Below are positions 17,125 through 24,449 of a stretch of 47,564 bases of DNA, in pieces. Source of the stretch: Bryobacterales bacterium (lineage in GTDB: Bacteria; Acidobacteriota; Terriglobia; Bryobacterales; Bryobacteraceae); contig JADZAF010000055.1 in NCBI GenBank assembly GCA_020852755.1, forward strand, positions 1-47,564. The letters are read 5' to 3'. Below the pieces are notes generated by a model. It worked only from the letters and a program-made list of their open reading frames with translations, was not told where the DNA came from and searched no databases. The position numbers were made by a program, and so were the translations under genes. Every line of letters begins with the position of its first letter. Within the stretch, counting starts at the first letter, position 1.

Positions 17125-17367
17125 ATGCGGGATCCCCAGGCTCCTATTCAGCGGCGCGGGCTGACCGCCATCGACGGCAGCATGGCGCTGATTGTCCTGC
17201 TGCTGCTGGTGCAGATGTACCTGCTCTCGGCCACGCTGGAAGCTTATCTTTCCGGACATCACGACGCGGCCCTGCCGGGCGCCATTCTCTCCGGCCTGAT
17301 CTTCGCCGCCAGCGCGGCGCTGTACGTTTTCGTGGAGCGTCTGGACCGCGAAGCGCGTAAGGGGTGA
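17125..17367 (+). CDS. Small two-helix membrane protein of the nitrate-reductase-like cluster
   Basis: 80 residues, beginning one base after the Rieske stop. Hydrophobic segments at about 20-40 ('MALIVLLLLVQMYLLSATLE') and 50-70 ('LPGAILSGLIFAASAALYVF') predict two membrane helices with short charged ends. The N-terminal tail is cytosolic-like ('RRGLTAIDGSM'). I think it belongs to a small family accompanying this cluster (possibly DUF6755), but cannot confirm. A role as a fifth subunit or assembly factor is inferred from the overlap-type gene order. The cluster appears to end here; a 142-bp gap follows. Confidence 0.7.
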   Translation: MRDPQAPIQRRGLTAIDGSMALIVLLLLVQMYLLSATLEAYLSGHHDAALPGAILSGLIFAASAALYVFVERLDREARKG

Positions 17368-17497
17368 GATTCCGAGCCGCTGCAAAAGCGAGCGCCTGCA
17401 ATTCCCTTTCGTGCTGTTCCGAACCCGGGAGGCCAGGGAACGCCCCGGGGCAAAACCGCTTTGGCCGCGGCCCGGTCAGGCGGAAGTTCCGGCCCGG

Positions 17498-17503
17498 TAC
17501 ACT
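17498..17503 (+). promoter_or_regulatory. -10 element TACACT, 6 nt before the GNAT ATG
   Basis: TACACT is followed by GTGGGG and then ATG at 17510. Same 6-nt spacing as ilvE and the 7250 gene; predicts a leaderless mRNA. Confidence 0.45.
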
Positions 17504-17509
17504 GTGGGG

Positions 17510-18016
17510 ATGTCCATCGCGGTGAACATTCGCAATGAGCGGCCGGAGGACTATGAGGCGATCCGCGAGGTCCACCGGCGGGCATTTCCCACAGGCCTGG
17601 AAGCACGGCTGGTGGACCGGTTGCGCGAGGACGGCGCGGTGCTGGTGTCGCTCGCGGCTTTTCAGGAAGCGCGCCTGGTGGGACACATCCTGTTCAGCCG
17701 GCTGAGGATTGAGACGGAAAGCGGCGCGATGCCGGCGGCGGCGCTGGCGCCTGTGGCGGTGATTCCGGAAGAGCAGCGCCGGGGCATCGGGTCGGCGCTG
17801 GTGAGAAAAGGGCTGGAGTCGTGCCGGGAGCGCGGGGAGAGCATTGTGGTTGTGCTGGGCGATCCGGACTACTACCGGCGCTTCGGGTTTTCGACCGAAC
17901 CGGCCCGCGGTCTGGAGAGTCCCTATCCGGCCGAGTACCTGATGGCTCTGGAATTACAGCCGGGCGCGCTGGCCGGTGTGCGCGGGTATGCCCGCTACGC
18001 CCGGGCCTTCAGATAA
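17510..18016 (+). CDS. GNAT N-acetyltransferase (YhbS-like)
   Basis: 168 residues with a complete GNAT fold: 'VNIRNERPEDYEAIREVHRR' at the N-terminus, 'GHILFSRLRIE' strand, acetyl-CoA pyrophosphate loop 'PEEQRRGIGSALVRKGLE' and the late 'VVLGDPDYYRRFGF' typical of YhbS/COG3153 members. The substrate is unknown. ATG at 17510 is used because the protein then begins exactly at the first strand and a -10 lies adjacent. It is convergent with the HAD gene, the two 3' ends overlapping by 8 bp. Confidence 0.85.
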   Translation: MSIAVNIRNERPEDYEAIREVHRRAFPTGLEARLVDRLREDGAVLVSLAAFQEARLVGHILFSRLRIETESGAMPAAALAPVAVIPEEQRRGIGSALVRKGLESCRERGESIVVVLGDPDYYRRFGFSTEPARGLESPYPAEYLMALELQPGALAGVRGYARYARAFR

Positions 18017-18677
18017 GCCCCGAGCGCCGGAGTTCGGTGGTTGTGTAGCCTGTCCCCGAAATATCGAGAACCGCGAAGGCGGCGGCGAACGAGTGGCGGG
18101 CGTTCAGGCGGTGGCGCACCGCGAGGACTCGCAGGCCGGCGGCCGCGGCGGCCTGGATGCCCGCTTCGGTGTCCTCCACCGCGGCGGCGCGATCGGGAGT
18201 CAGGCGCAGGCGCTCCAGGGCCAGCCGGTAGCAGTCGGGCGCGGGCTTCGGGTTGACGATATCGGCGGCCGTGACGGTGACTTCGAAACAGCCGCGCAGG
18301 CCGGTCTTCTCCAGAACGGTGCGGGTCATCCACTCCCGGCTGGAGGTGACCAGGGCCAGGCGGCAGCCGTGCTTTGCCAGGCTGTTCAGCAGGTCCGGCG
18401 CGCCCGGCACCGCGGAAACACCCCGCTCCAGCATCCCGGCGTAGATCCGGGAAAAGGCGGCCGCGTATGTGTCCTGAGCGGCCCGCACTCCGCCGGCCTG
18501 CATGAACACGCGCTCGACCGCGTCGTGCGAACGCCCCATGCACTCCTCGTAGAGCGATGCGGGCGCGAAGCCGCCCAGTTCGCGAACCGCGGCCGCGTGG
18601 GCTTCACCCTTGAGGCCCTCGGTATCGGCGAGGACCCCGTCCAGATCGAAGATGACCGCCTCGACGGCCGGCAGCAT
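18009..18677 (-). CDS. HAD-superfamily phosphatase
   Basis: 222 residues. Motif I 'VIFDLDGVLADTEGLK' (residues 8-23), motif II 'LALVTSSREWM', motif III Lys in 'IVNPKPAPDCYRLAL', motif IV 'AAAVEDTEAGIQAAAAAG'. The cap 'LYEECMGRSHDAVERVF' places it with beta-phosphoglucomutase / 2-deoxyglucose-6-phosphatase-type enzymes; substrate undetermined. The last 15 codons (GTGYTTTELRRSGLI) are partly made of a sequence that also forms the palindromic element at 27546-27611, so the 3' end may have been altered by a REP-like insertion. Start ATG is 8 nt after a minus-strand TACACT. Divergent from the tandem hydrolase, 36 bp away. Confidence 0.87.
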   Translation of the reverse strand: MLPAVEAVIFDLDGVLADTEGLKGEAHAAAVRELGGFAPASLYEECMGRSHDAVERVFMQAGGVRAAQDTYAAAFSRIYAGMLERGVSAVPGAPDLLNSLAKHGCRLALVTSSREWMTRTVLEKTGLRGCFEVTVTAADIVNPKPAPDCYRLALERLRLTPDRAAAVEDTEAGIQAAAAAGLRVLAVRHRLNARHSFAAAFAVLDISGTGYTTTELRRSGLI

Positions 18678-18685
18678 ACGTCTCC

Positions 18686-18701
18686 AGTGTAATGTTATGC
18701 T
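18686..18701. promoter_or_regulatory. Overlapping divergent promoters of the HAD and tandem-hydrolase genes
   Basis: Leftward, TACACT (complement of 18686-18691) lies 8 nt before the HAD ATG at 18677. Rightward, an extended -10 TGTTATGCT (18693-18701) lies 12 nt before the ATG at 18714. The two elements are only a few bases apart, so the promoters probably exclude each other. Confidence 0.4.
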
Positions 18702-18713
18702 CGACGCACACCT

Positions 18714-20840
18714 ATGAAAACCGCCCGATGCCTGGCCCTGCTGACCGGCCTCTGCCTGCTCGCCGGAGCCCAGCCCGCCGGCCCCGACCTGCGGGCAGCC
18801 GCGCCCGGAACCGATCCCCCGCCGGACCAGATGCTGCGCTCCTGGCTGCACCGCCTGGCGTCGGAGCAGTTGGACAAGCGCCGGGCCGAGGTCGAGCGGA
18901 TCCGCACCCGCGAGCAACTGGAGAGGCGCAAGGCGTACGTAAAGGCCCAGCTGCTGCGCATGATGGGCGGCCTGCCCACCCGGCGCAACCCGCTCAACCT
19001 GCGCCGGATGGGCCGCCTGGATCGCGGCGATTACCGGGTCGAGAAGATCGTCTACGAATCGCTGCCCAAGTTCTACGTGACCGCCAACCTGTACGTCCCG
19101 CAGACCGGCCGGCCGCCCTACCCGGCCGTGCTGCACCCGGTGGGACACAGCGTCACGGCCAAGAACCGGGCCTTCTACCAGAGCCTGTCGATCGGGCTGG
19201 CGAAGCAGGGCTTCGTGGTCCTGACCTACGACCCGATCGGGCAAGGCGAGCGGCGCATCTTCTACGATCCCGAACTGGAGAACTCCAAGCTCGGCAATTC
19301 GACCACCACGGAGCACTCGATGGTGGGCATACAAAGTCTGCTGGGCGGAGAAAGCGCGGCGCGCTACCGTGTCTGGGACGGCATACGCAGCATCGACGTG
19401 CTGCACCTGCTGCCGGAGGTGGACAGCAAGCGGATCGGGGTGACGGGTTGTTCGGGCGGCGGGACTCTGACCACCTACATCGCCGCGCTGGACGAGCGCG
19501 TGCAGGCAGCCGCTCCGTCCTGTTACGTCACCTCGTGGGAGGAGCAGTTGAAGGGCACCGGGCCCCAGGACGCCGAGCAGCAATTCGTGGACCAGTTCGT
19601 GGCCGGCGTCACGCACGCGGACCTGGTGGTAGCGGCCAGTCCGAAACCTTACCTGATCTGCTCCAGCACCGAGGATTTCTTCCCGCTGGAAGGGGCGCGC
19701 CAGACCTTCGAGGAGGCCCGGCGCATGTGGGCTGTCTACAACGCGGCGGAACGGATCGAGTGGTTCTACGAGCCGGGGCCCCACGGAGTAGGCAAGCCCG
19801 GACGGGAAGCCATTTACGCGTGGATGAGACGCTGGCTGAAGGGGGACCGCTCCCCGGCACGGGAACCGGAATACACGACCGAGCATGAAGAGGATCTCAA
19901 CGTCACCGCGACAGGCCAGGTCTCGACATCACTGGGCGGAGAGACGGCCAGCACGCTGAACATCCAGCGTCTCGGGTTGAGGAAGCCGGCGCGCCCCGTG
20001 TCCGGCCTGGCGGCCGAGGTGCGGCGCCTGACCCGTTTCTCGCGGCCGGAGGGACCGCTGAACCTGCGCAGGCGCGGCGCGTTCGAGCACAACGGATACC
20101 GGGTGGAGCGCCTGCTCTTCGATTCGGAACCGGGGCGCTACGTCCCCGCCCTGCTCTGCATTCCCGGGAAGCCCCGCGCGCGGGCCGCGGTGTATCTGGA
20201 CCAGGCGGGCAAGGCGGCGGGACTGAGAGAGGGCGGCGTGGCGGACGAACTGGCCCGGGCGGGTTTTGCGGTGCTGGCCATCGATCCGGCGGGCGTCGGA
20301 GAGACCGCGGGCGGCTGGCCGGGAGGCGGCGGCTGGTTCGGCCAGGAGAAGATCGGCTGGCTGGCGCTGATGACGGGCCGCCCGCTGACCGGCCTGCGAA
20401 TGGCGGATATCGCGCGTGCCGTGGACGTGCTGGCGGAGAAAGGACTGGTGGGAAGCGGCGGGGTGTTGGGAATCGCCCGAGGCATGCCGGGTGTAGAACT
20501 GTTGCACGCCGCGGCGCTGGAGCCCCGCTTCGGCGGAGTCGTTGTGGAAGAGAGCCTGGTTTCGTACGAAGCCGTGGCCCGGGCGCCCATTCACCGGGGC
20601 ATCTTCGAAGCCGTGGTGCCCGGTGTCCTGGGCCGCTACGATCTGCCGGACCTGGCCGCCGCCCTCGCGCCGCGTCCGGTGTGGCTGCTCAATCTGCGCT
20701 CGCCGGCCGGGGGGCCGGTGTCCCGCAAGGAAGTGGAGAAGGTCTACGCCCATGCCGCCGCGCAGCCGGGGGCGAAACTGTACGTGCGCTCGCGCCGCGA
20801 GGGCGAAGGCATCCTCGGCGCCTGTCCCGAATTGCGGTGA
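18714..20840 (+). CDS. Exported tandem alpha/beta hydrolase (acetyl-xylan-esterase-like), second half degenerate
   Basis: 708 residues with a signal peptide at about 1-20. The first half (about 85-380) is an alpha/beta hydrolase with nucleophile S247 in 'VTGCSGGGTLTT', acid D321 in 'SSTEDFFP' and His357 in 'GPHGVGK', as in acetyl xylan esterase-like (AXE1/DUF-type) proteins. The second half (about 435-700) repeats the fold: 'PEGPLNLRRRGAFEHNGYRV' mirrors 'RRNPLNLRRMGRLDRGDYRV'. Its nucleophile elbow reads G586-I-A588-R-G590, so Ser is replaced by Ala and it should be non-catalytic, perhaps structural or carbohydrate-binding. Likely substrate: acylated plant polysaccharide outside the cytoplasm. 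The gene stands alone behind its own promoter. Confidence 0.8.
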   Translation: MKTARCLALLTGLCLLAGAQPAGPDLRAAAPGTDPPPDQMLRSWLHRLASEQLDKRRAEVERIRTREQLERRKAYVKAQLLRMMGGLPTRRNPLNLRRMGRLDRGDYRVEKIVYESLPKFYVTANLYVPQTGRPPYPAVLHPVGHSVTAKNRAFYQSLSIGLAKQGFVVLTYDPIGQGERRIFYDPELENSKLGNSTTTEHSMVGIQSLLGGESAARYRVWDGIRSIDVLHLLPEVDSKRIGVTGCSGGGTLTTYIAALDERVQAAAPSCYVTSWEEQLKGTGPQDAEQQFVDQFVAGVTHADLVVAASPKPYLICSSTEDFFPLEGARQTFEEARRMWAVYNAAERIEWFYEPGPHGVGKPGREAIYAWMRRWLKGDRSPAREPEYTTEHEEDLNVTATGQVSTSLGGETASTLNIQRLGLRKPARPVSGLAAEVRRLTRFSRPEGPLNLRRRGAFEHNGYRVERLLFDSEPGRYVPALLCIPGKPRARAAVYLDQAGKAAGLREGGVADELARAGFAVLAIDPAGVGETAGGWPGGGGWFGQEKIGWLALMTGRPLTGLRMADIARAVDVLAEKGLVGSGGVLGIARGMPGVELLHAAALEPRFGGVVVEESLVSYEAVARAPIHRGIFEAVVPGVLGRYDLPDLAAALAPRPVWLLNLRSPAGGPVSRKEVEKVYAHAAAQPGAKLYVRSRREGEGILGACPELR

Positions 20841-20855
20841 GGGGGAACAACGACC

Positions 20856-21146
20856 GTGGAGGAGAGAGCGGACCTGCGGAACCTGATCCGGGAAAGCCGG
20901 TGGAGCGAGTTGCGGGAGGCGGCCAGGCCGTGGCCGGCTCCGCGCGACCTGAGACTCTCCCGCACCCGCCGGCGCGGCAGCCTGCGTCTGCCGGTTGAAG
21001 GTGAAGCGATATGGCGCCGTGAGGCAGATGCGCTCCTGCCGGTGGCTGGAAGGCCCCGGGCGCGACGCCAGGTGCGTTACCGGGCTGCGCCGCGCCGATC
21101 CGCAATCTCGATAGAACCGCTGCTCCCCCGTTCTTCCGGTTACTGA
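20856..21146 (+). pseudogene. Possible 5' fragment of an mgtE-like gene
   Basis: A GTG with GAGGGG upstream opens a 96-codon frame. Its first ~30 residues, 'RADLRNLIRESRWSELREA', resemble the helical start of the cytoplasmic N domain of MgtE magnesium channels ('LRELLEEGDW-ELRELL'). After about residue 32 the frame becomes Arg/Pro-rich with no family resemblance, as if the gene had been cut. The alternative is a chance frame. The remaining part of the 447-bp gap (20841-21287) holds no other coding signal that I can support. Confidence 0.3.
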
Positions 21147-21287
21147 GCGACCGTTTTGTGATCCGCTAATCATCCGGTTGGTGTGCCGCATAACACTCCG
21201 CTTCGGATGTCCGTTCTCCTGGCCGGTCCCGGCCCGCGACCGGGATGTATCATGAATTGAAGTCAAGGCAGTTCTGGGGCGGGGAGC

Positions 21288-22847
21288 ATGGCCGAGAGTG
21301 AGCCTCTGACAGGGGGACAGGGCATCCAACAGCCAGTTCCACCAGGATCCGAAGCCGCGGGAGCAGCGGCTGCGGCGCTTTGCGCGGAGACTGGACCGCG
21401 GTTGTCAGACCGTGAGGTTTACCAGGCGCTTTTCGAAGCCTCGCCGGACGGGATTGTCATCTTCGACGACCACGGCCGCTGCCTGGAGGCGAATGAGGCG
21501 CTGAGCGCTTTTCTGAGGATTTCCCGCTCGGAGCTGGCCGGCCGGCTGCTGCTCGAACTGGTTCCGGCCGAGCTGCTGGAAAGGGGGGAACAGGTGTTCT
21601 CCCGGCCGGACAGCGCGCCGGGCACACACGTGGATCTTCCGCTACTGGCCGCCGACGGAACCCTGGTGGAACTGGAGTGGACGCTGCGGCGCAACTTCCG
21701 GCCCGGACTGCACCTGGGCATTGCCCGGGACGGCAGCGAGCGCCGCGGGATGGAGATGGACCAGCTCCGCCTGGCGGCGATCGTGGAGTCCTCCGAGGAC
21801 GCCATCATCGGCAAGAACCTGGACGGGATCATCACCAGCTGGAACAAGGGGGCCGAGAACCTGTACGGGTACACCGCCGAAGAGATGGTGGGCCAGCCGG
21901 TGTCCAGGCTGGCGGTGGAGGGGAAGGCCGACGAGTTGCCCCGAATCCTGGCGCGCATCGCCCGGGGCGAGCGCATCGAGCACTACCAGACCGAGCGCCG
22001 GGCCAAGGACGGCCGCATCCTCACGGTTTCGCTGTCGGTTTCCCCGATCCGCGACAAACGCAGCGGCGCCATCGTCGGCGCTTCCAAAATCGCCCGCGAC
22101 ATCACCGACAGGAAGCGCGCCGAGGAGGCGCTGATGGCCCAGGCGCAGGCCATGGCGCGTTCCAACGCCGATCTGCAGCAGTTCGCCTACGTAACCAGTC
22201 ACGACCTGCAGGAGCCTCTGCGGAACATCATCAGTTACTCCCAGCTGCTGGTGAAGCGCTATCAGGGCAAGCTGGACCGGGATGCGGACGACTTCCTCAA
22301 CTACATCGTGCAGGGCGCCGGGCGCATGCAGACGCTGATTGCCGATCTGCTGGCGTACTCGCGCGCGGTGAGCGCGCAGCCCGCCGTGCAGGCCTCCGCC
22401 GACCTGAACGCGGCGCTCGACTGGGCTCTGAACAACCTGCGAAAGACCATTCAGGACAGCGGCGCCACAGTCACGCGCGAGCCGTTGCCGGCGGTGAGCG
22501 GCGATTTGATCCAACTGGTACAGCTGTTTGAGCACTTACTCGCCAATGCGATCAAGTTCCGTGCTCAGGATCCTCCCCGGGTTCACGTGTCGGCTACCCG
22601 CAAGGACGACGAGTGGGTGGTGACGGTGGAGGACAACGGCATCGGCATCGAGGAGCAGTACTATACACGGGTCTTCGGCATTTTCAAGCGCTTGCATGGT
22701 CCGGAAGTCCCCGGAACGGGGATCGGCCTGGCCATCTGCCGGAAAATCCTGGAAAACCACGGGGGACGCATCTGGGTGGAGTCCCGGCCGGGCCAAGGCT
22801 CCCGCTTCCATTTCAGCCTGCCGGCCCGGCCAGAGGACGGCTCATAG
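21288..22847 (+). CDS. Soluble PAS-PAS sensor histidine kinase
   Basis: 519 residues. After a low-complexity Ala/Gly/Pro leader, PAS 1 spans about 42-150 ('LFEASPDGIVIFDDHGRC') and PAS 2 about 160-275 ('IVESSEDAIIGKNLDGIITS', closing 'ARDITDRKRAEEAL'). HisKA carries H305 in 'YVTSHDLQEPLRNI', the phytochrome-like type. The HATPase has the N box 'HLLANAIKFR', G1 'VEDNGIGIEE' and G2 'GTGIGLAICRKILENHGG'. No membrane segment, so the signal is cytoplasmic or diffusible. No response regulator is adjacent: an orphan kinase. It precedes cdaA by 53 bp on the same strand, so it may be co-transcribed with the c-di-AMP operon. A GGGGAG Shine-Dalgarno directly precedes ATG. Confidence 0.92.
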   Translation: MAESEPLTGGQGIQQPVPPGSEAAGAAAAALCAETGPRLSDREVYQALFEASPDGIVIFDDHGRCLEANEALSAFLRISRSELAGRLLLELVPAELLERGEQVFSRPDSAPGTHVDLPLLAADGTLVELEWTLRRNFRPGLHLGIARDGSERRGMEMDQLRLAAIVESSEDAIIGKNLDGIITSWNKGAENLYGYTAEEMVGQPVSRLAVEGKADELPRILARIARGERIEHYQTERRAKDGRILTVSLSVSPIRDKRSGAIVGASKIARDITDRKRAEEALMAQAQAMARSNADLQQFAYVTSHDLQEPLRNIISYSQLLVKRYQGKLDRDADDFLNYIVQGAGRMQTLIADLLAYSRAVSAQPAVQASADLNAALDWALNNLRKTIQDSGATVTREPLPAVSGDLIQLVQLFEHLLANAIKFRAQDPPRVHVSATRKDDEWVVTVEDNGIGIEEQYYTRVFGIFKRLHGPEVPGTGIGLAICRKILENHGGRIWVESRPGQGSRFHFSLPARPEDGS

Positions 22848-22870
22848 GAAAAAATTCGCGGCGGGTGCAG

Positions 22871-22889
22871 TAAGATAGGCCTAGAAGGA
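22871..22889 (+). promoter_or_regulatory. Possible -10 and Shine-Dalgarno of cdaA
   Basis: TAAGAT at 22871-22876 is a candidate -10 and AGAAGGA at 22883-22889 a Shine-Dalgarno 11 nt from the ATG at 22901. Two other ATGs at 22893 and 22896 are out of frame. It would allow cdaA to be expressed independently of the kinase. Confidence 0.3.
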
Positions 22890-22900
22890 TTCATGATGTC

Positions 22901-23752
22901 ATGCCGCCGCTCCTGTCACCCGACTCCTGGCCGAGGCTGACTGTTGTCGCGGTCCTTGACATCCTGCTGGTGGCCGCGCTGATTTACCAGCTCCTGCTGA
23001 TCGTGCGGGGCACCCGCGCGGCCCACGTGCTGATCGGCATCCTGTTCCTGATCGCCGGTTACAACCTGGCCTCCTGGTTCCAGTTGAACGCGCTGCGCTC
23101 GGTGCTCTCCAGCGTGGTCCCCTACACGGCGATCGCGGTGATCGTTCTGTTTCAGTCCGAGATCCGGCGCACGCTGGCCCGCATCGGCAGAAGGCGTCCC
23201 TTTGGCAGCGGCTTCCGGCGCCAGGAGGCAGCCGATGAAATCCTGCTGGCGCTGCCCCGGCTGGTGCAGGACCGGCTCGGGGCGCTGATCGTGCTGGAGC
23301 GCGACATCGGGCTGCGCACGTTCATCGAGAGCGGGGTGCGCCTGGACGCGCTGGTTTCGCGCGACCTGCTGCTGGCGATTTTCCGCCGCAATGCCCCCCT
23401 GCATGACGGGGCGGTGATCATACAGAAGGATCGCGTGGCGGCGGCGGCCTGCTTCCTGCCGCTCAGCATGAACCCGGCGCTGGGTTCCAAGATGGGAACG
23501 CGTCACCGCGCGGCCATCGGCATCACGGAGGAAACCGACTGCCTCTCGATTGTGGTTTCCGAGCAAACCGGCCATATCTCCATCGCGGCGTTCGGCGACA
23601 TTGAGCAGGACGTGACGCTGAAGCGCGTGGAGGAGCGCATCACGGCGCACTTCGGCGATGGATTCGCCGAGTTCCGCTCGAGCGACGAGGGAACCGCCGA
23701 CATCCCCATGGACGACGACTTCAGCCGTCAGCAAAGGGTCAGCCGCCCGTGA
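22901..23752 (+). CDS. cdaA: Membrane diadenylate cyclase CdaA
   Basis: 283 residues. Three N-terminal membrane helices (about 13-35, 40-60, 68-86) anchor a DAC domain that joins two ATP into cyclic di-AMP. Catalytic motifs are intact: D169-G-A171 in 'APLHDGAVII' and R201-H-R203 in 'GTRHRAAIGITEETD'. The sequence 'SEIRRTLARIGRR' after the last helix is typical. It overlaps the ybbR/cdaR gene by GTGA and is followed by glmM, the arrangement known from Firmicutes, where CdaR and GlmM both modulate CdaA. C-di-AMP usually controls potassium/osmolyte balance and cell-wall integrity. Also called dacA. Confidence 0.95.
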   Translation: MPPLLSPDSWPRLTVVAVLDILLVAALIYQLLLIVRGTRAAHVLIGILFLIAGYNLASWFQLNALRSVLSSVVPYTAIAVIVLFQSEIRRTLARIGRRRPFGSGFRRQEAADEILLALPRLVQDRLGALIVLERDIGLRTFIESGVRLDALVSRDLLLAIFRRNAPLHDGAVIIQKDRVAAAACFLPLSMNPALGSKMGTRHRAAIGITEETDCLSIVVSEQTGHISIAAFGDIEQDVTLKRVEERITAHFGDGFAEFRSSDEGTADIPMDDDFSRQQRVSRP

Positions 23753-24438
23753 AATCTCTCCGGTTCCTGACTCACAACCTGGGGTGGAAGATGCTCGCCC
23801 TGGCGCTGGCAATTTTGTTTTGGCTCGGGGTGGCGGGCGAGCAGGACGTGGTCTCCTTTGTTTCGGTGCCCGTGGAGTACCGCCGCCTGCCGGCCGACCT
23901 GGAGATTACCTCCAGCGTGGTGGAGCAGGTGTACCTGGAGGTGGAGGGCCCGCCGGGCCTGCTGGGACAGTTCGGCGAGCTGGGCGCCGCGGTGGTCCTG
24001 GATTTCTCGCAGGTGCACAGCCCGGGCGGGCGGACCTTCAATATCGACGAAGAGACCGTCACGCTGCCGCACGGCGTGGACCTGCTGCGTGCGCTGCCTT
24101 CGCAACTGCGCTTCGAGTTCGAGCGGCGCCTGCAACGGGAGGTGCCGGTCAAGGTGCATTTCACCGGTTCGCTGCATCCCGGCTACGTGCTCGACAGTTA
24201 CGAAGTGAAGCCCCCGGTCCTGACGATCGTGGGGCCGCAAAGCCGGGTGGCACGCATCGATGCGGCGCAGAGCGATCCGATCGACCTGTCGCAGGTGGTG
24301 GCGACGGCTGAGTTCCGCGTCAACGCGTTTGTGGAAGATCTTCACGTTCGTTTCGAGAATTCGCCCCGGGTGGTGGTGCGGGTGGTCGTAGAAAAGCAGG
24401 ACAACGCGGAGACGCAGGCGCCGGCCGGGAAGGAATAG
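23749..24438 (+). CDS. cdaR: YbbR-domain protein CdaR, regulator of CdaA
   Basis: 229 residues from GTG inside the GTGA overlap with cdaA. One N-terminal membrane helix ('GWKMLALALAILFWLGVAG', about 12-30) is followed by extracytoplasmic YbbR repeats: the opening 'VVSFVSVPVEYRRLPADLEI', 'VYLEVEGPPGLLG' and 'VPVKVHFTGSLHPGYVLDSY' with 'VTIVGP'-type ends. Two full repeats and part of a third are seen, fewer than the four of Bacillus CdaR. Known role in other bacteria: binds CdaA through the membrane and tunes c-di-AMP synthesis. The C-terminal tail is polar and Gln/Ala-rich. Confidence 0.85.
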   Translation: MKSLRFLTHNLGWKMLALALAILFWLGVAGEQDVVSFVSVPVEYRRLPADLEITSSVVEQVYLEVEGPPGLLGQFGELGAAVVLDFSQVHSPGGRTFNIDEETVTLPHGVDLLRALPSQLRFEFERRLQREVPVKVHFTGSLHPGYVLDSYEVKPPVLTIVGPQSRVARIDAAQSDPIDLSQVVATAEFRVNAFVEDLHVRFENSPRVVVRVVVEKQDNAETQAPAGKE

Positions 24439-24449
24439 AAGGGGCAGGG

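Noticed and set aside
18009..19886. 625-codon version of the HAD phosphatase
   Set aside because: The extra part is antisense to the tandem hydrolase; the HAD fold starts at 18677 right after a -10.
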